Under the pieces are notes generated by a model, which did not search any database, was not told where the DNA came from, and saw only the letters and a list, made by a program, of their open reading frames with translations. Below, piece after piece: positions 35,797 to 45,905 of a stretch of 64,000 bases of DNA. Position 1 is the first letter of the stretch, and every line of letters begins with the position of its first letter. Origin of the DNA: Kalmusia sp. IMI 367209 (Eukaryota; Ascomycota; Dothideomycetes; Pleosporales; Didymosphaeriaceae); contig JAPEUQ010000012.1 in NCBI GenBank assembly GCA_027946365.1, forward strand, positions 124,001-188,000, read 5' to 3'. Both the position numbers and the translations under genes were made by a program.

Positions 35797-38565
35797 ATGC
35801 TCTTCAAAGTCGCCAACGTCATTACTGGTGCGGGTTCAGGCGCTGCCAAAGAAGATGAAGGGACCTCGCTCACGTCAGTCCTCGAGACACCCGCCCTCCG
35901 CGTTGAGCTTGCTCTGCTGGTGCTTTTGTGCACCGACGCCATGCGCAGCGAGTTAGTCGCGACCTTCGACCCAGATAAGACGCACGAGACCACGTCGTCG
36001 ACCGCTATCCCTCGCTCGAAGCCATCGAAACCGCAGACAGGCACCCAAGATCTTATCAGCTTCGATGGGCCGCAAGATGAGGCTGCCTTGGCGGCTGAGA
36101 GGGCTAGGAGGGCCAGACAGCAGGAGGTTGAATCTACACAAATGCAAGGCCTGAAGAGAAGTGCCCTCACCTTCTTTGACAAGTGGAGAGCCGGGGTCAT
36201 GCATCGCATCTGCGACGTGCTCTGTGTGCGCGGCGATGTCGTCCGCCAGGCCAAAGCACGCAGGAAACAGATGATGGAAGAGGCGGAAAGACAAAAGCAG
36301 GGCAATTCCTTGCTACTCGACTTCGAGGGAGACCCGTTCAGGGGCCAAGGATTTGCAGGCCACGGGAAGAGGCAGCATGGCCGCTACGAGGTCATCGAAA
36401 CCCGGATGCTCGCCTTCGAAGAGCAGAAGAGGGTTCTCATTCTGCATTGTCTTCTTCTGCTCTTACTAAGCCTAGAGCATTATCCTGCCCATTCGCGTGT
36501 TCTACTCCTCCATGTATCGAGCAGCTTTGAGCTAGAAATCGACCTGCTAGCGGAGCACGAGAAGTCCGTCGCCCAGGGTCTTCTTGCCACCGCTGCCTCC
36601 CAGATGGACGCTGAGGAGTCCGCAAAAAAACAGGCTTCGAATGATGCGACAGCTCGCAAATGGAAGGTCGGTCTCGCTGCGGTCGGTGGTGCTGTCCTTA
36701 TTGGCGTTACCGGCGGTCTTGCCGCACCTCTGCTCGCTGCTGGACTGGGAACAGTTATGGGAGGTCTTGGTCTCGGAGTCGTCTCCACGTATCTTGGTGC
36801 ATTGGCAGGAAGCTCAGTTCTCGTCGGCTCTCTCTTTGGCGCCTATGGCGCGAAGATGACTGGAAGGATCATGGAGCAATATGCTCGAGAAGTTCAGGAC
36901 TTCGAATTCATTCCTGTTCGAGGTAGGTCTACGTGTAAGCCTGATCAAGAACATGTACTTACGAATTCTAGACCCTGAACGCCCATCCGCCCAGCGTGAC
37001 CACGAATGGGCTGCAGAGCTGGATGCTCGTGACCCTTCGAAACGTGAACAGCATCGTCTTCGCGTCGCCATTGGTATCAGTGGTTGGCTTAACTCACCAT
37101 CAGATGTTAATAGGCCGTGGGAAATCATTGATGGCGCTGGCACCGAACCTTTCGCGTTGCGCTTCGAGCTCGACGCCATGCTCCGCATGGGGAACTCGCT
37201 CAACGATGTTCTCTTCAGCTACGCCTGGGATGGCGTCACCTACACTATCGTTAGCCGCACACTCCTGGGTGCTCTCTATGCCGGGCTGTGGCCACTTGGT
37301 CTTGTCAAGGTAGCAAGTGTCCTAGACAACCCTTTTAGTGTCGCACTAGCCAGGGCAGACAAAGCTGGAAAAGTTCTGGCGCATGCTCTTATCGATGGCG
37401 TACAAGGCAAGCGTCCAGTCACTTTGATGGGCTACTCAATCGGAGCTCGCGTCATCTACTCGTGTTTGGTCGAGCTAGCGGAACAGAATGCATTCGGACT
37501 GGTCGAAGCTGCCGTTCTTATGGGAACACCAGCGCCTTCAGACAGCAAGTCTTGGAGGAAAATTCGATCTGTCGTTGCCGCTCGTGTTGTTAACGTGTTC
37601 AGCACGGAAGACTACATCCTTGGGTTTTTGTACCGATCCACAAAACTCGAATTTGGCGTCGCAGGTCTGCAGGAGGTCAAAGATGTCTTCGGTATTGAGA
37701 ACGTTGACATGAGCAAGCTGGTCAGTGGTCACGACCGATACCGATATTTGATCGGAAGGATTCTTACAAAGATCGGCTTCGGCGACATCGATTTCAACAA
37801 GGTGGCTGAGCAAGAGCGTGCCTTGGAAATAGCTGAGAAAAAGAAGGAACAAGTCAGAAAGCATGTGCAACAGCATAAAGGACAGCCAGCAACCCGACCC
37901 CTCAGCCTCTGGAGCTACTGAGATGATCGTTGTGCAGGGGTCTTCCAACAGCTTGATCAATGTATCCGGCCCGCCAACGACAACACCATCTCCGCGCACT
38001 ACTGAATCCCCGCCACCTCAGCGGCCCATGAGAGTAATGCAGCAGAGGTCGGGTCAACAGACATTTGCCCAGAGGCAAATGACGATGCCGACTCAGTCCG
38101 CCGCCCCGTCAGCATCCTCGGCGCAGAACATGGACCCACTATCTGGCTCGATCAGGATGGAGCCCTCGCCTCCTGCGCTCCCCGTACGCCAACCGACCTT
38201 TCAAGCCTCCTCTCTCACCCGAAAGCAAATCCCTACGAACATGAGCCCGACGCCTGCCGCTCCTCGCCAACGGACAAACCTTACTAGGCCTGATTCTGAT
38301 GAGGAACATGACTATAAAATCACGATGCACGATCTCGACACTCAGAAGTTCTCACCTCCCCTTAGAGGAGATGCTGAAACATCCGAAAGGCGTCGCACCC
38401 TCCATTACTACCGAAACAGCGAAGACAGCACCTGCAGTTGCTGTTGCGGAGGTTACTACCGATGAAGATGATGATTCCAGCGAGAACGAGGTCAGCAGTG
38501 AATTTGGCGAGCTAAGCATGGTGGATCCTGAGCCTTTGGATGATAATGATTTCGGCTTGATGTGA
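35797..38565 (+). CDS. DUF726/TMCO4-like membrane alpha/beta-hydrolase, two +1 indels
   Basis: Two exons (35797-36922 and 36972-38565; 49-base intron) give about 905 residues after ignoring two extra bases. The order is: N-terminal helical region, a glycine/alanine-rich membrane segment (VGLAAVGGAVLIGVTGGLAA, TVMGGLGLGVV, SVLVGSLFGAYGAKM; about residues 290-355), then the hydrolase domain with SGWLNSPSD and the nucleophile elbow MGYSIGARV (Gly-X-Ser-X-Gly, about residue 530). A long Pro/Ser-rich tail ends in an acidic stretch (TTDEDDDSSENE). The yeast relative Mil1 (YFL034W) is a putative lipase linked to clathrin adaptors. The frame shifts near 37875-37880 (an AAA run) and near 38358-38363 (a CCCC run); downstream frames continue with the family-like tail ASGATEMIVVQ and the acidic C-terminus. 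An intact ancestor with assembly errors, or a tail undergoing decay, are both possible. Confidence 0.85.
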
Positions 38566-39194
38566 TGATTTGGTGGATGCTAGTAGGCCCCTTTCCGTAG
38601 TCCTGTCCGTATGATACCCGTATCAATATTTCAATCTTTGTTTGTTTCCTCCGTGTCGTTCAATAACGCATCCCCCCTTGGATCACTTATTTATCACCAT
38701 CACAAAAAGCGGCAAGTCTAAAGCGAGCAGGCTTACATGCTACAGACACTGTCCATATTCAGGATATCGGCTGATGAATCGAGCTACACGCTTTCGCCTA
38801 TGTATCCGCTTGCCTTGAGGCATATGGCTGCTAGCGAGCGAAATACGACTGAGGGCCTTTTCCACCACAACGTCTACCAGCTATCGTGAGAAACAGCACT
38901 TCAAGTACCCATCTTTCTAAGCGATAACCGCTGGCTAATAAAGTAAGGAGCCTCTTCTAATCTGCTTTAGGAGGCAGCCAGTTAGCTGACTGAAGAGATC
39001 AGGCACCATATGTCCTCTCCTCCGATGCGCTTACCTTGGCTAGAAGACAGCCCCTCTATATCAGACCTCAATCACTCGTACTTGGAATAGTAATAATCCT
39101 ACTAAAATATTTAAAAAAAAAATAGCAAAAGAAACGGATCACAATGCCAGACTCAACTTAGGCGAAGCTCACCGCCCAGAAACTTTTTTTAGTT

Positions 39195-39303
39195 CTCTGT
39201 GTGGGAATCGAACACTCGCTCTTTGGTCGGTCTGGATGGAGATGGTTAACCTAGCGATTTGCGGCAATCAGATTCCCGAACTACAACCTAGGCCATCTCC
39301 GCA
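39195..39303 (-). tRNA. tRNA-like segment, probably degenerate
   Basis: On the minus strand an A-box-like TGGCCTAGGTTG (about 39294-39283) is followed about 70 bases on by a B-box-like GTGTTCGATTCCCAC (about 39215-39201), with a short TCTG/CAGA pair between them that could be an anticodon stem around an intron. However, the acceptor stem does not pair and the T stem has two mismatches. I read it as a tRNA remnant or tRNA-derived element rather than a working gene. A covariance-model search would settle this. Confidence 0.3.
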
Positions 39304-40631
39304 GCACCGAGCTCGGATTGTGTGTTGATGGGAGATAGCGTCAATTAATTGCTTATAAGGTGAGTTGAAAGTGAGAGATATGTGCGGGGAGGCAGCCACG
39401 CGCGCGAGCAAACAGTCAGTGAAACAACATATTGCACAATCAAACGGGCCACTGACGTCGGCACGAGTGCCTGCGTGCTATCTTATATGCAACCTTCAGC
39501 GTTTTGGGCTCGCGGGCTCCTGTGCGCGTATGCAAGTTCCGCCCGCCAGCGGCGCTTCATGTTGTATCTCAATACACCCTTTCTTACTTGATCCAACTGC
39601 GGCAGTCGTGATGCCTCTTTATGTTCTTATGGCATGGCTTCTCTTATTGTTTACACTCACTGACAACTATACTAGACTCCCGTCGATGCCAACCAAGACT
39701 TTCGGCCACCTGAGCAACACGCGCCGGATGTCATACCTAAAAACGATGAGGGCTCGCCTGTTCTCTCTAGCAGAAATTAGAGCGTTTTTGGATCTCAATA
39801 GAGACGCCAGGTCGCCTTTCCCCCAGTCCATGCTAGATCTTCCACTCAACATGAGATGCTAGCCATCATTCTACAGCTTTCTTAGACCCCTTAGATGCTA
39901 TACCATAACCCACCAACGGTAAATTCGAGAAATGCCGATGCATCCTCCTGCGCTACACGCTCGCGGCTGCCATTGATATTTGATATACGTCTGACCCGAG
40001 AACACATGATATGGAGAGAAATTAGAGGACACTAGGGCGTAGACCCTTACGGAACCAAAGCGCCATGTGGCTACAATATTCGCAATGCCAATCACAGCTA
40101 GTTAACAGATAATACTGTTCCGCAAACGAACGGAGCAAAGTGAGAAGCCCGAGATCCGCTCTTATGGTCATTCCTACCGCTAGCAGGATAGATTCGAACT
40201 CTTTCTCTATCATGCTCTATTGAAACCAACGTAGAAAAAAACTCTTCCAAGCCCGCAGTAGTCAGACAACGGTGAAAGCTGTTTCACGTGATGCATGCGC
40301 TAAGCCTAATCGACCACTACGACGCGCCCTACATTCCACGGCTGCCTCTCGCCCTTTCCACTTCTTCCCGACGCGAATGACAACCAATGACTCAAGCCGT
40401 TGGTCGATCACGCAAACAGCCCCGCTCAGAGAACCGTGACCAGGCATCCACTTGAACCTGGATTGAGTCCGCCATGTGACACCGCGAGTGAGCACCTGCG
40501 CAGACGCGTTGCTGCCTGGGAGCCTGAGCCGCGGACAAACACGCCCATCCTGTTACTTCTTTTCTTCACTTTTCTACCTCTTTATAGCCGGTCGCCCCAC
40601 TCCATTTCCTGCTACGCAGCCCTCGCGCTCT

Positions 40632-40632
40632 A

Positions 40633-40663
<31 letters not shown>
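40632..40663 (+). repeat. (TTC)n pyrimidine microsatellite
   Basis: A run of CTT/TTC triplets with one interruption lies 17-48 bases before the J-domain start codon. Pyrimidine-rich leaders are common before fungal start sites. Confidence 0.8.
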
Positions 40664-40679
40664 GCACGTTGTGTCCAGT

Positions 40680-41441
40680 ATGGCCGAGAACGACCTTCCT
40701 CGTGACTTGTACGCGGATCTTGGTCTTAGTCCCGCTGCAACATCAGCTCAAGTCAAGGCGGCATTTTACCGGCTAGCAAAGGAGCATCATCCTGACAAAA
40801 AGGGCCCAGAGTTCAACGGCGATGCAAGCGAGTTCCGCAAGGCACGCGAAGCATATGAGAAGCTCTCCGACGCCACGTTCAAGGAGCAGTATGACGAAAA
40901 GATCTTCAGGAAGAACAGTAATGAAGATACACGCCCTTTCAATGCATTCAATCCCCGACCGCCTCACAATGCACACGGCAGGACTAGATCGGCTCCCAAC
41001 CCGTATGCTCGTTACCACTACACCGCTACAGAGTTCACCGAAGAACAGCCTGAGTTCAAGAACAAAGACAAGTTCAAGTACAAAAGCGCGGCGTGGGAAT
41101 CGCAACATAGTCGTAGCTACTCGTCACCTCAGCAGAAGTAAGCCGAATCCTCCTTATTTCAAATATACAATACTAATAGGAATAGTTTCATTCCTCAAGC
41201 ACACGGTGTCCTAGTGCGCATGACCAACCACCCAGCGGCGAAAGAGAAAGGATGCCCGTACATGACAAGCAAGTGGACGAAGCAGACTGGAACAGATATT
41301 TGCATATTCTGCATGACTCCGTGGAAGGAGGCAAGTCGCTGTCCGGGATGCGAAGCAGTAGCTTGCACGCACTGCTTGGAAGAAGCCAGAAAAGCTTCCA
41401 TAAAGCGTTCGACGAATTGGTATGGGCGATCGGGCGGCTGA
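40680..41441 (+). CDS. J-domain (DnaJ-type) protein with C-terminal cysteine cluster
   Basis: Two exons (40680-41137 and 41180-41441; 42-base intron with TACTAAT near the acceptor) give 239 residues. The start is MAENDLPRDLYADLGL; the open frame extends upstream but only through the TTC repeat. Residues 9-75 are a J domain with the essential HPD (37-39), which stimulates an Hsp70. A basic/aromatic linker follows. The second exon adds a predicted zinc-binding module with CIFCMTPW, RCPGCEAVACTHC (three CxxC-type pairs). If the intron is not spliced, the protein ends at SPQQK. The combination suggests a small, organelle-targeted or ribosome-associated co-chaperone, but I know no close named relative. 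Confidence 0.85.
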
Positions 41442-42485
41442 ATCGATATCAAAGATCATGCTCCAGCGGTTCACTCCATTGTAGCGCTTTAGGCATTCCT
41501 GGGTGCATGTGCCCATGCACTCCCTGCTTCTAGGAGTAGAAATTGGGCATATCGATAGTGACGGCATGTATTTTGTCACTACACACTGGAGGTTAGCGTA
41601 GTTTATTTGATTTCGAGAGATCAATGTGGCATCTGCTTCTACATGGAAACATGGCATATTGGTGCTGCTACTCACGACAACATGAAGACGCGCAGATCAG
41701 GCCAAGGCCAGGGTCACTGTTGTCAGATGTTGATATGAAGCCGTAACATGAACAGTACAAATGATGTAGTCTTCTTCAATATTCGTTCAAATGATTCCTA
41801 TTCCTTTGCTATGGGCTTGACTGATACTCTTCAGTATATGTTGACGTGAAGTTTTAATACCTGAGCGAATATCAAGGGCTCTAAATCTCTATCTGACAAA
41901 GGTAGTACAACTTTCATTCCATTACTCAATTGGAAAAGTTGACCGTTGAGCGAGCACCGACTTCGCAACCTTTCTAGGAGGCTAGATCGAGGCGACAGAT
42001 AGGACTGCAAACAGTTCATGGCCATATATAGTCGCAATCTTCGAGTGAGTAAAAGCCTTTGACCTTTTGGATATATCACCATCGAAAGCCGCGTCTCTAA
42101 ACTCAGTCTTGTCTGATAGAGGACGAGGCGCTCTTTACAGCCTTGTTTCTTCAACTTCATGTGTAACTGCAGACGATGAATTCATAATGTGTTAAGTTGA
42201 GTCTCTTCGTGATTGAATCGAGGACCAAATGACCGCCAGCCCGGGTAAAGCGATTGCCCTCGAGGCTCTCCCCTCATCTATATTAACCAAGTCTTCTCCA
42301 TAAATGATACAATACCCCACCAGTAACATCTGAACTATATCAACCACAGTTTCATCCTACCAACAAGAACTCTCAGACGACAACGAAGATCTTGGCGCTG
42401 CTAAAGCCAAAAGGCCACGGAAACACTACCACAAAAACTTCATCTTCGTGAGTATCGCGAGAAATTATTAATAAATGGTTTGTAT
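41442..42485. other. Intergenic, nothing recognised
   Basis: The J-domain gene and the rhodopsin-type gene converge here. Open frames (for example 41831-42160, minus) show no family pattern. Confidence 0.5.
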
Positions 42486-43786
42486 TCAAACTTCCCCGTG
42501 CGCTATGGATGAGCCCGCCTTACTTCTCCTATCACTTTCTTCCAAGAATCCCGCCCACTGCGCTGACAAAGAATTGTGCCGCTCCTCCACATGTATCTTC
42601 GGTAATTGCACAAACACAGGCTCTACATATGCAGGCTCTACATATTCAGGCTCTACATATACAGGCTCTGGCCGCTCAATGCGCACAAAGCTCAGGATAC
42701 TATCATCTGCGCTCGAAGACGGAGAGTGCTTCTTCTCGAATGTACTGCTGCTCGTGCTAGTCCCCTTTCGTATCGACAAAACGCTCGATATCTTGTTCAT
42801 GAATGCCGATTCACCGATTCGTCGCATGAGCGGGCGAAAAATGGGCAGAGAGGCACACACGATGCTCATTCCTGCGTGCACGGCGGTCCACACCTCGGTA
42901 TTCGAATACGAGGGGACGCGGCTGTTTTTCTTGTACCCGAGAACGACTCTAACGAGGCCCGTAACAATGGTGCTGTTATTCCGTTAGTACATGTCTCTTG
43001 AGAATCAACTAGTGAAGGTTTAGACTTACAAGGCACCCAAGGCAAAGATACCCAATACCGTCAACTTTCTCCTCCAGCTCATACTCATTCGCACAACGAC
43101 GCTGACAGGCATGGCCAGAATCATCACATCAAGCGCAATCTCACACGCGCCGCTCACCATCCAGAACAGGTTGTAATTGAAGCAGTACCGCGAGTCTGCG
43201 AAGCTGTTCACCCAGCTCCATTTCAGCGGAATGCAATTGGTGAAGGATGCGACCGTGCAGCCGATCCACCACCCGGTGACGAGTGCACAAGCGACGTAGA
43301 GTTGGGCGCGGAACGCATTGCTGACGTTGAAGATGCGGTTGTACATGAGGAGGATGCCAAGCTTTGTAGCGCCTGCGATGGTGAAGTACAAGATGGATGT
43401 GACGAAGGCGAGTTTGAGGTAGAGGATGTCGTGGGAGGTGTAGATGTAGCTCGTGTCGGTGTTCTCGGAGACCCAGAGGCCATTGGGTGCGATGCTATTT
43501 CCTTTATGGCGTCAGTTTGGCGGATGACCTTGATAGAAAGGGAGGATTTACCGGCGAGGAGAATCGCGGCAGTTGCTAAGGTGAACAGGACGGCGGAGAA
43601 GATCAGCCAGTCATCTGACTTCAAGCCTGATTTCGTGAAGATGCGCGTGTAGAATCGCAAACCGACCGAGACGACAGCGAGAGCAATAACGAGTCCGCTG
43701 ACTGCAAGCGTTGCATTCGACTCCCCGCTCTTCTCCTGTGCTACCCCATCGCGGGAGAAAAGTTGTTCCACTACTCTTGAAGCCAT
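42486..43786 (-). CDS. Rhodopsin-like (Pth11/SAT4-type) membrane protein with VEP-repeat tail
   Basis: Three exons (43786-43552, 43501-43030 and 42972-42486; introns 50 and 57 bases) give 397 residues. After a polar N-terminus there are about seven helices; SGLKSDDWLIF (residues about 52-62) is the family's DDW motif, followed by GILLMYNRIF, CxxxP-type NCIPLKWSW and the paired-helix region ALDVMILAMPVSVVVRM. The last helix includes TAVHAGMSIVCASLPIFRPL, typical of the family. The cytoplasmic tail carries a short repeat (YVEPEYVEPAYVEP) encoded by a 15-base tandem repeat. The family has mostly unknown ligands and acts at the plasma membrane. It is a second member of the family in this window, not a close copy of the one at 5541. 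Confidence 0.88.
42617..42670 (+). repeat. 15-base tandem repeat, about 3.5 copies
   Basis: The unit CAGGCTCTACATAT plus one variable base recurs without gaps. It lies in the last exon of the rhodopsin-type gene (minus strand), keeps frame because it is 15 bases, and encodes repeats of five residues ending in a VEP string. Confidence 0.9.
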
Positions 43787-44581
43787 ACTTGTCCTTCCTC
43801 CTCAAATTATTTTCTCTATTACCAACAAGTCGGAAGCGATGATGACAGCGACAACCAGCTCCATGATCATACAGGCATACCCGGCATCTTATACATATGC
43901 AGGTGAACATCAAGCTGCTTCTCGGGAATGTAGATGTAATGTACGGTAGGATGCCCGCATGAGGCGGAGTATCGTGGGGCAAGACGGGTCGGTGGCTAGA
44001 TTAGGCAAGGTGTCACATGCGACAGCACGAATGTTGAAGAAAGTACAGATGGGGACAGGTTTTCTCATGGGGCTAGGCTGGAGTGGGTGTGGTGGCCATT
44101 TCTGCGTTCGCGAAGTGGATTGGTATTTTGACGACTATTTATGGGATGCGCGCAAGCTGTCCAAGACCGTCGCTCTCATTGTACAGCGCATTTTCGACTT
44201 CTGAATCCGTATCGGCGCTCTCCTCCTACCTGCAATGCTCATGGGTTTGTTCGTGTCCCCAGAATATATCGCGAAAACATGTGGCAGTCGTAAATATTCC
44301 TGCCGTACGGAAGGATATTTTTAGATCCACGTGGGGACAGGTCGGATATATACAGGGAATATTGCAGGGATGTCGGCGGCTGTGCCTCGATCGATAACGA
44401 GTGGGGGCTGCAACAGCCGAAAACCCATCGACCACCCACAACGACGCGCTTCTTCTGTTGCCAGCCATCTCGACTTGTTCCTAGTGCAATTCGCAGCTCA
44501 AAAATAACTCAATTGAGTCGCACTAAACGCATACTGTGCATCAATCACTCTCGAGGCTGGAGTCCTAGCAGTAACGGGTGG
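43787..44581. other. Divergent intergenic region
   Basis: Nearly 800 bases lie between the rhodopsin-type gene (minus) and the sphingolipid reductase gene (plus). It should carry both promoters. No other feature was recognised. Confidence 0.55.
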
Positions 44582-45788
44582 ATGATGGGATCGCTCCTTT
44601 CGAAGAACGAGTTCCCCGTCGATGGCCGAGTAAGCAAAAAAGCATCCTGCGAGAGATCACTACTAATGATAATGATGTAGACGGTGCTCATAACAGGCGG
44701 CTCGAAAGGCCTCGGGCTCGCAGCGGCCCAGCAGCTAGCGGCCAAAGGCGCCAACCTGATCATCGTGTCACGCGGCCAAGAAAGCTTGTCCTCTGCCCTA
44801 AAGGGCATCACAGTATGCCCTCCGAGACATCTCATACTTATCGCGTCACTCTCCTGACAATTCAAAGGAAAGCGCCCGCTCCCGAGAAATTCAACGCTTT
44901 CACGCCATCCGAGCCGATGTGACAACCGCACAGGCATGCTCACGTGTCATCACCGAAGCTACAGAATGGAACGACGGCCAGCCTCCCGACATAGTATGGT
45001 GCTGCAGCGGTAGCGCACATCCCACACTCTTCGTCGACACGCCCATCGACCAATTCCAGACCATGATGGATAGCAACTACTTCTCCTGCGTGTACATGGC
45101 GCACGCGACCCTCAACGCCTGGCTCCGGTCATCATCTAAGCTCCCCGTCACTCCAGACTCGAAAGATGGGAAGACCGGGCCGAGGCCAGCCCGCCACATC
45201 ATCTTCACAGGCTCTTTCGTCTCCTTCTACTCCTTCGCAGGCTTCACCCCCTATGCCCCCAGCAAAGCCGCCATCCGCTCCTTATCTGATTCGCTGTCTC
45301 AAGAAATGAATCTTTACGCTACAGCACATCCCGAGCTCCCACGTATCCGCATCCACACTGTCTTCCCTGCAACCATGCACACGCAGTCATGCGCTGATGA
45401 AGATGCCGTCAAGTCCGACCTCACTAAGTCGCTTGAGGAAGGCGATCAGATCCTGGAGCCAGATGAGTGTGCGCGGAGAGCGATCAGCGGATTGGAAAGC
45501 GGAGAGGAGCTAGTGGCTACGAGTTTGATCATTAGGGCGGTCATGGCGAGCGTTTTGGGTGGTGCTGTAAGGGGAGGGTTCTGGAGGAGCTTGGCGAATA
45601 CGATATTGGGGTGGATCACGGCGGTGGTCATGGTGTTTATCAGGTGGGAGATGGATACCAAGGTGAGGAAGTGGGGGGAAGGAACATGGGTCGAGTGGGA
45701 TGCGGAAGAAGGACTGATGAAAAATCATGTTCTGAATGGCGTTGGAGAATGCACCAGGTTATTGTATGTCACGTTGTATGTCAGCTAA
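44582..45788 (+). CDS. TSC10: 3-ketodihydrosphingosine reductase (SDR family), one +1 indel
   Basis: Exon 1 (44582-44629, MMGSLLSKNEF) joins exon 2 at 44681 after a 51-base intron. Ignoring one extra base gives 384 residues. The SDR cofactor motif is TVLITGGSKGLGLAAAQQLA (about residues 17-36), and the catalytic YAPSKAA follows SFVSFYSFAGFTP. Two C-terminal hydrophobic segments (SLIIRAVMASVLGG, TILGWITAVVMVFIRW) fit the ER-anchored enzyme that reduces 3-ketosphinganine to sphinganine with NADPH in sphingolipid synthesis. The frame changes at the GGG run 44803-44805; after it, the frame SQYALRDISYLSRH leads smoothly to IRADVT. Because this step is essential in known fungi, an assembly error is more likely than a true pseudogene unless there is another copy. 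It is convergent with the RNA-repair gene. Confidence 0.87.
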
Positions 45789-45905
45789 GAGTGGTGGAGA
45801 AAGATGTAGTTCTAGCTCAGGGACTGCACTGGGGTATAGCTGACATATCCACATTTGTAATTGGAGACAGGCATTGAGATGGGCATCAAAGTAGCTTTTG
45901 GTTAT

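Larger units (their letters stand above)
38566..40679. other. Intergenic region with a tRNA-like segment
   Basis: About 2.1 kb without a supported protein gene. The longest open frame (39365-39862, +) has no family features. A tRNA-like segment lies at 39195-39303. The last about 100 bases are pyrimidine-rich and look like the leader of the J-domain gene. Confidence 0.5.

Noticed and set aside
35598..36305. 235-codon open frame on the minus strand
   Set aside because: Mostly antisense to exon 1 of the DUF726-like gene; composition typical of a shadow frame.
39365..39862. 165-codon plus-strand open frame
   Set aside because: No signal peptide, domain or conserved pattern; the length is compatible with chance in this base composition.
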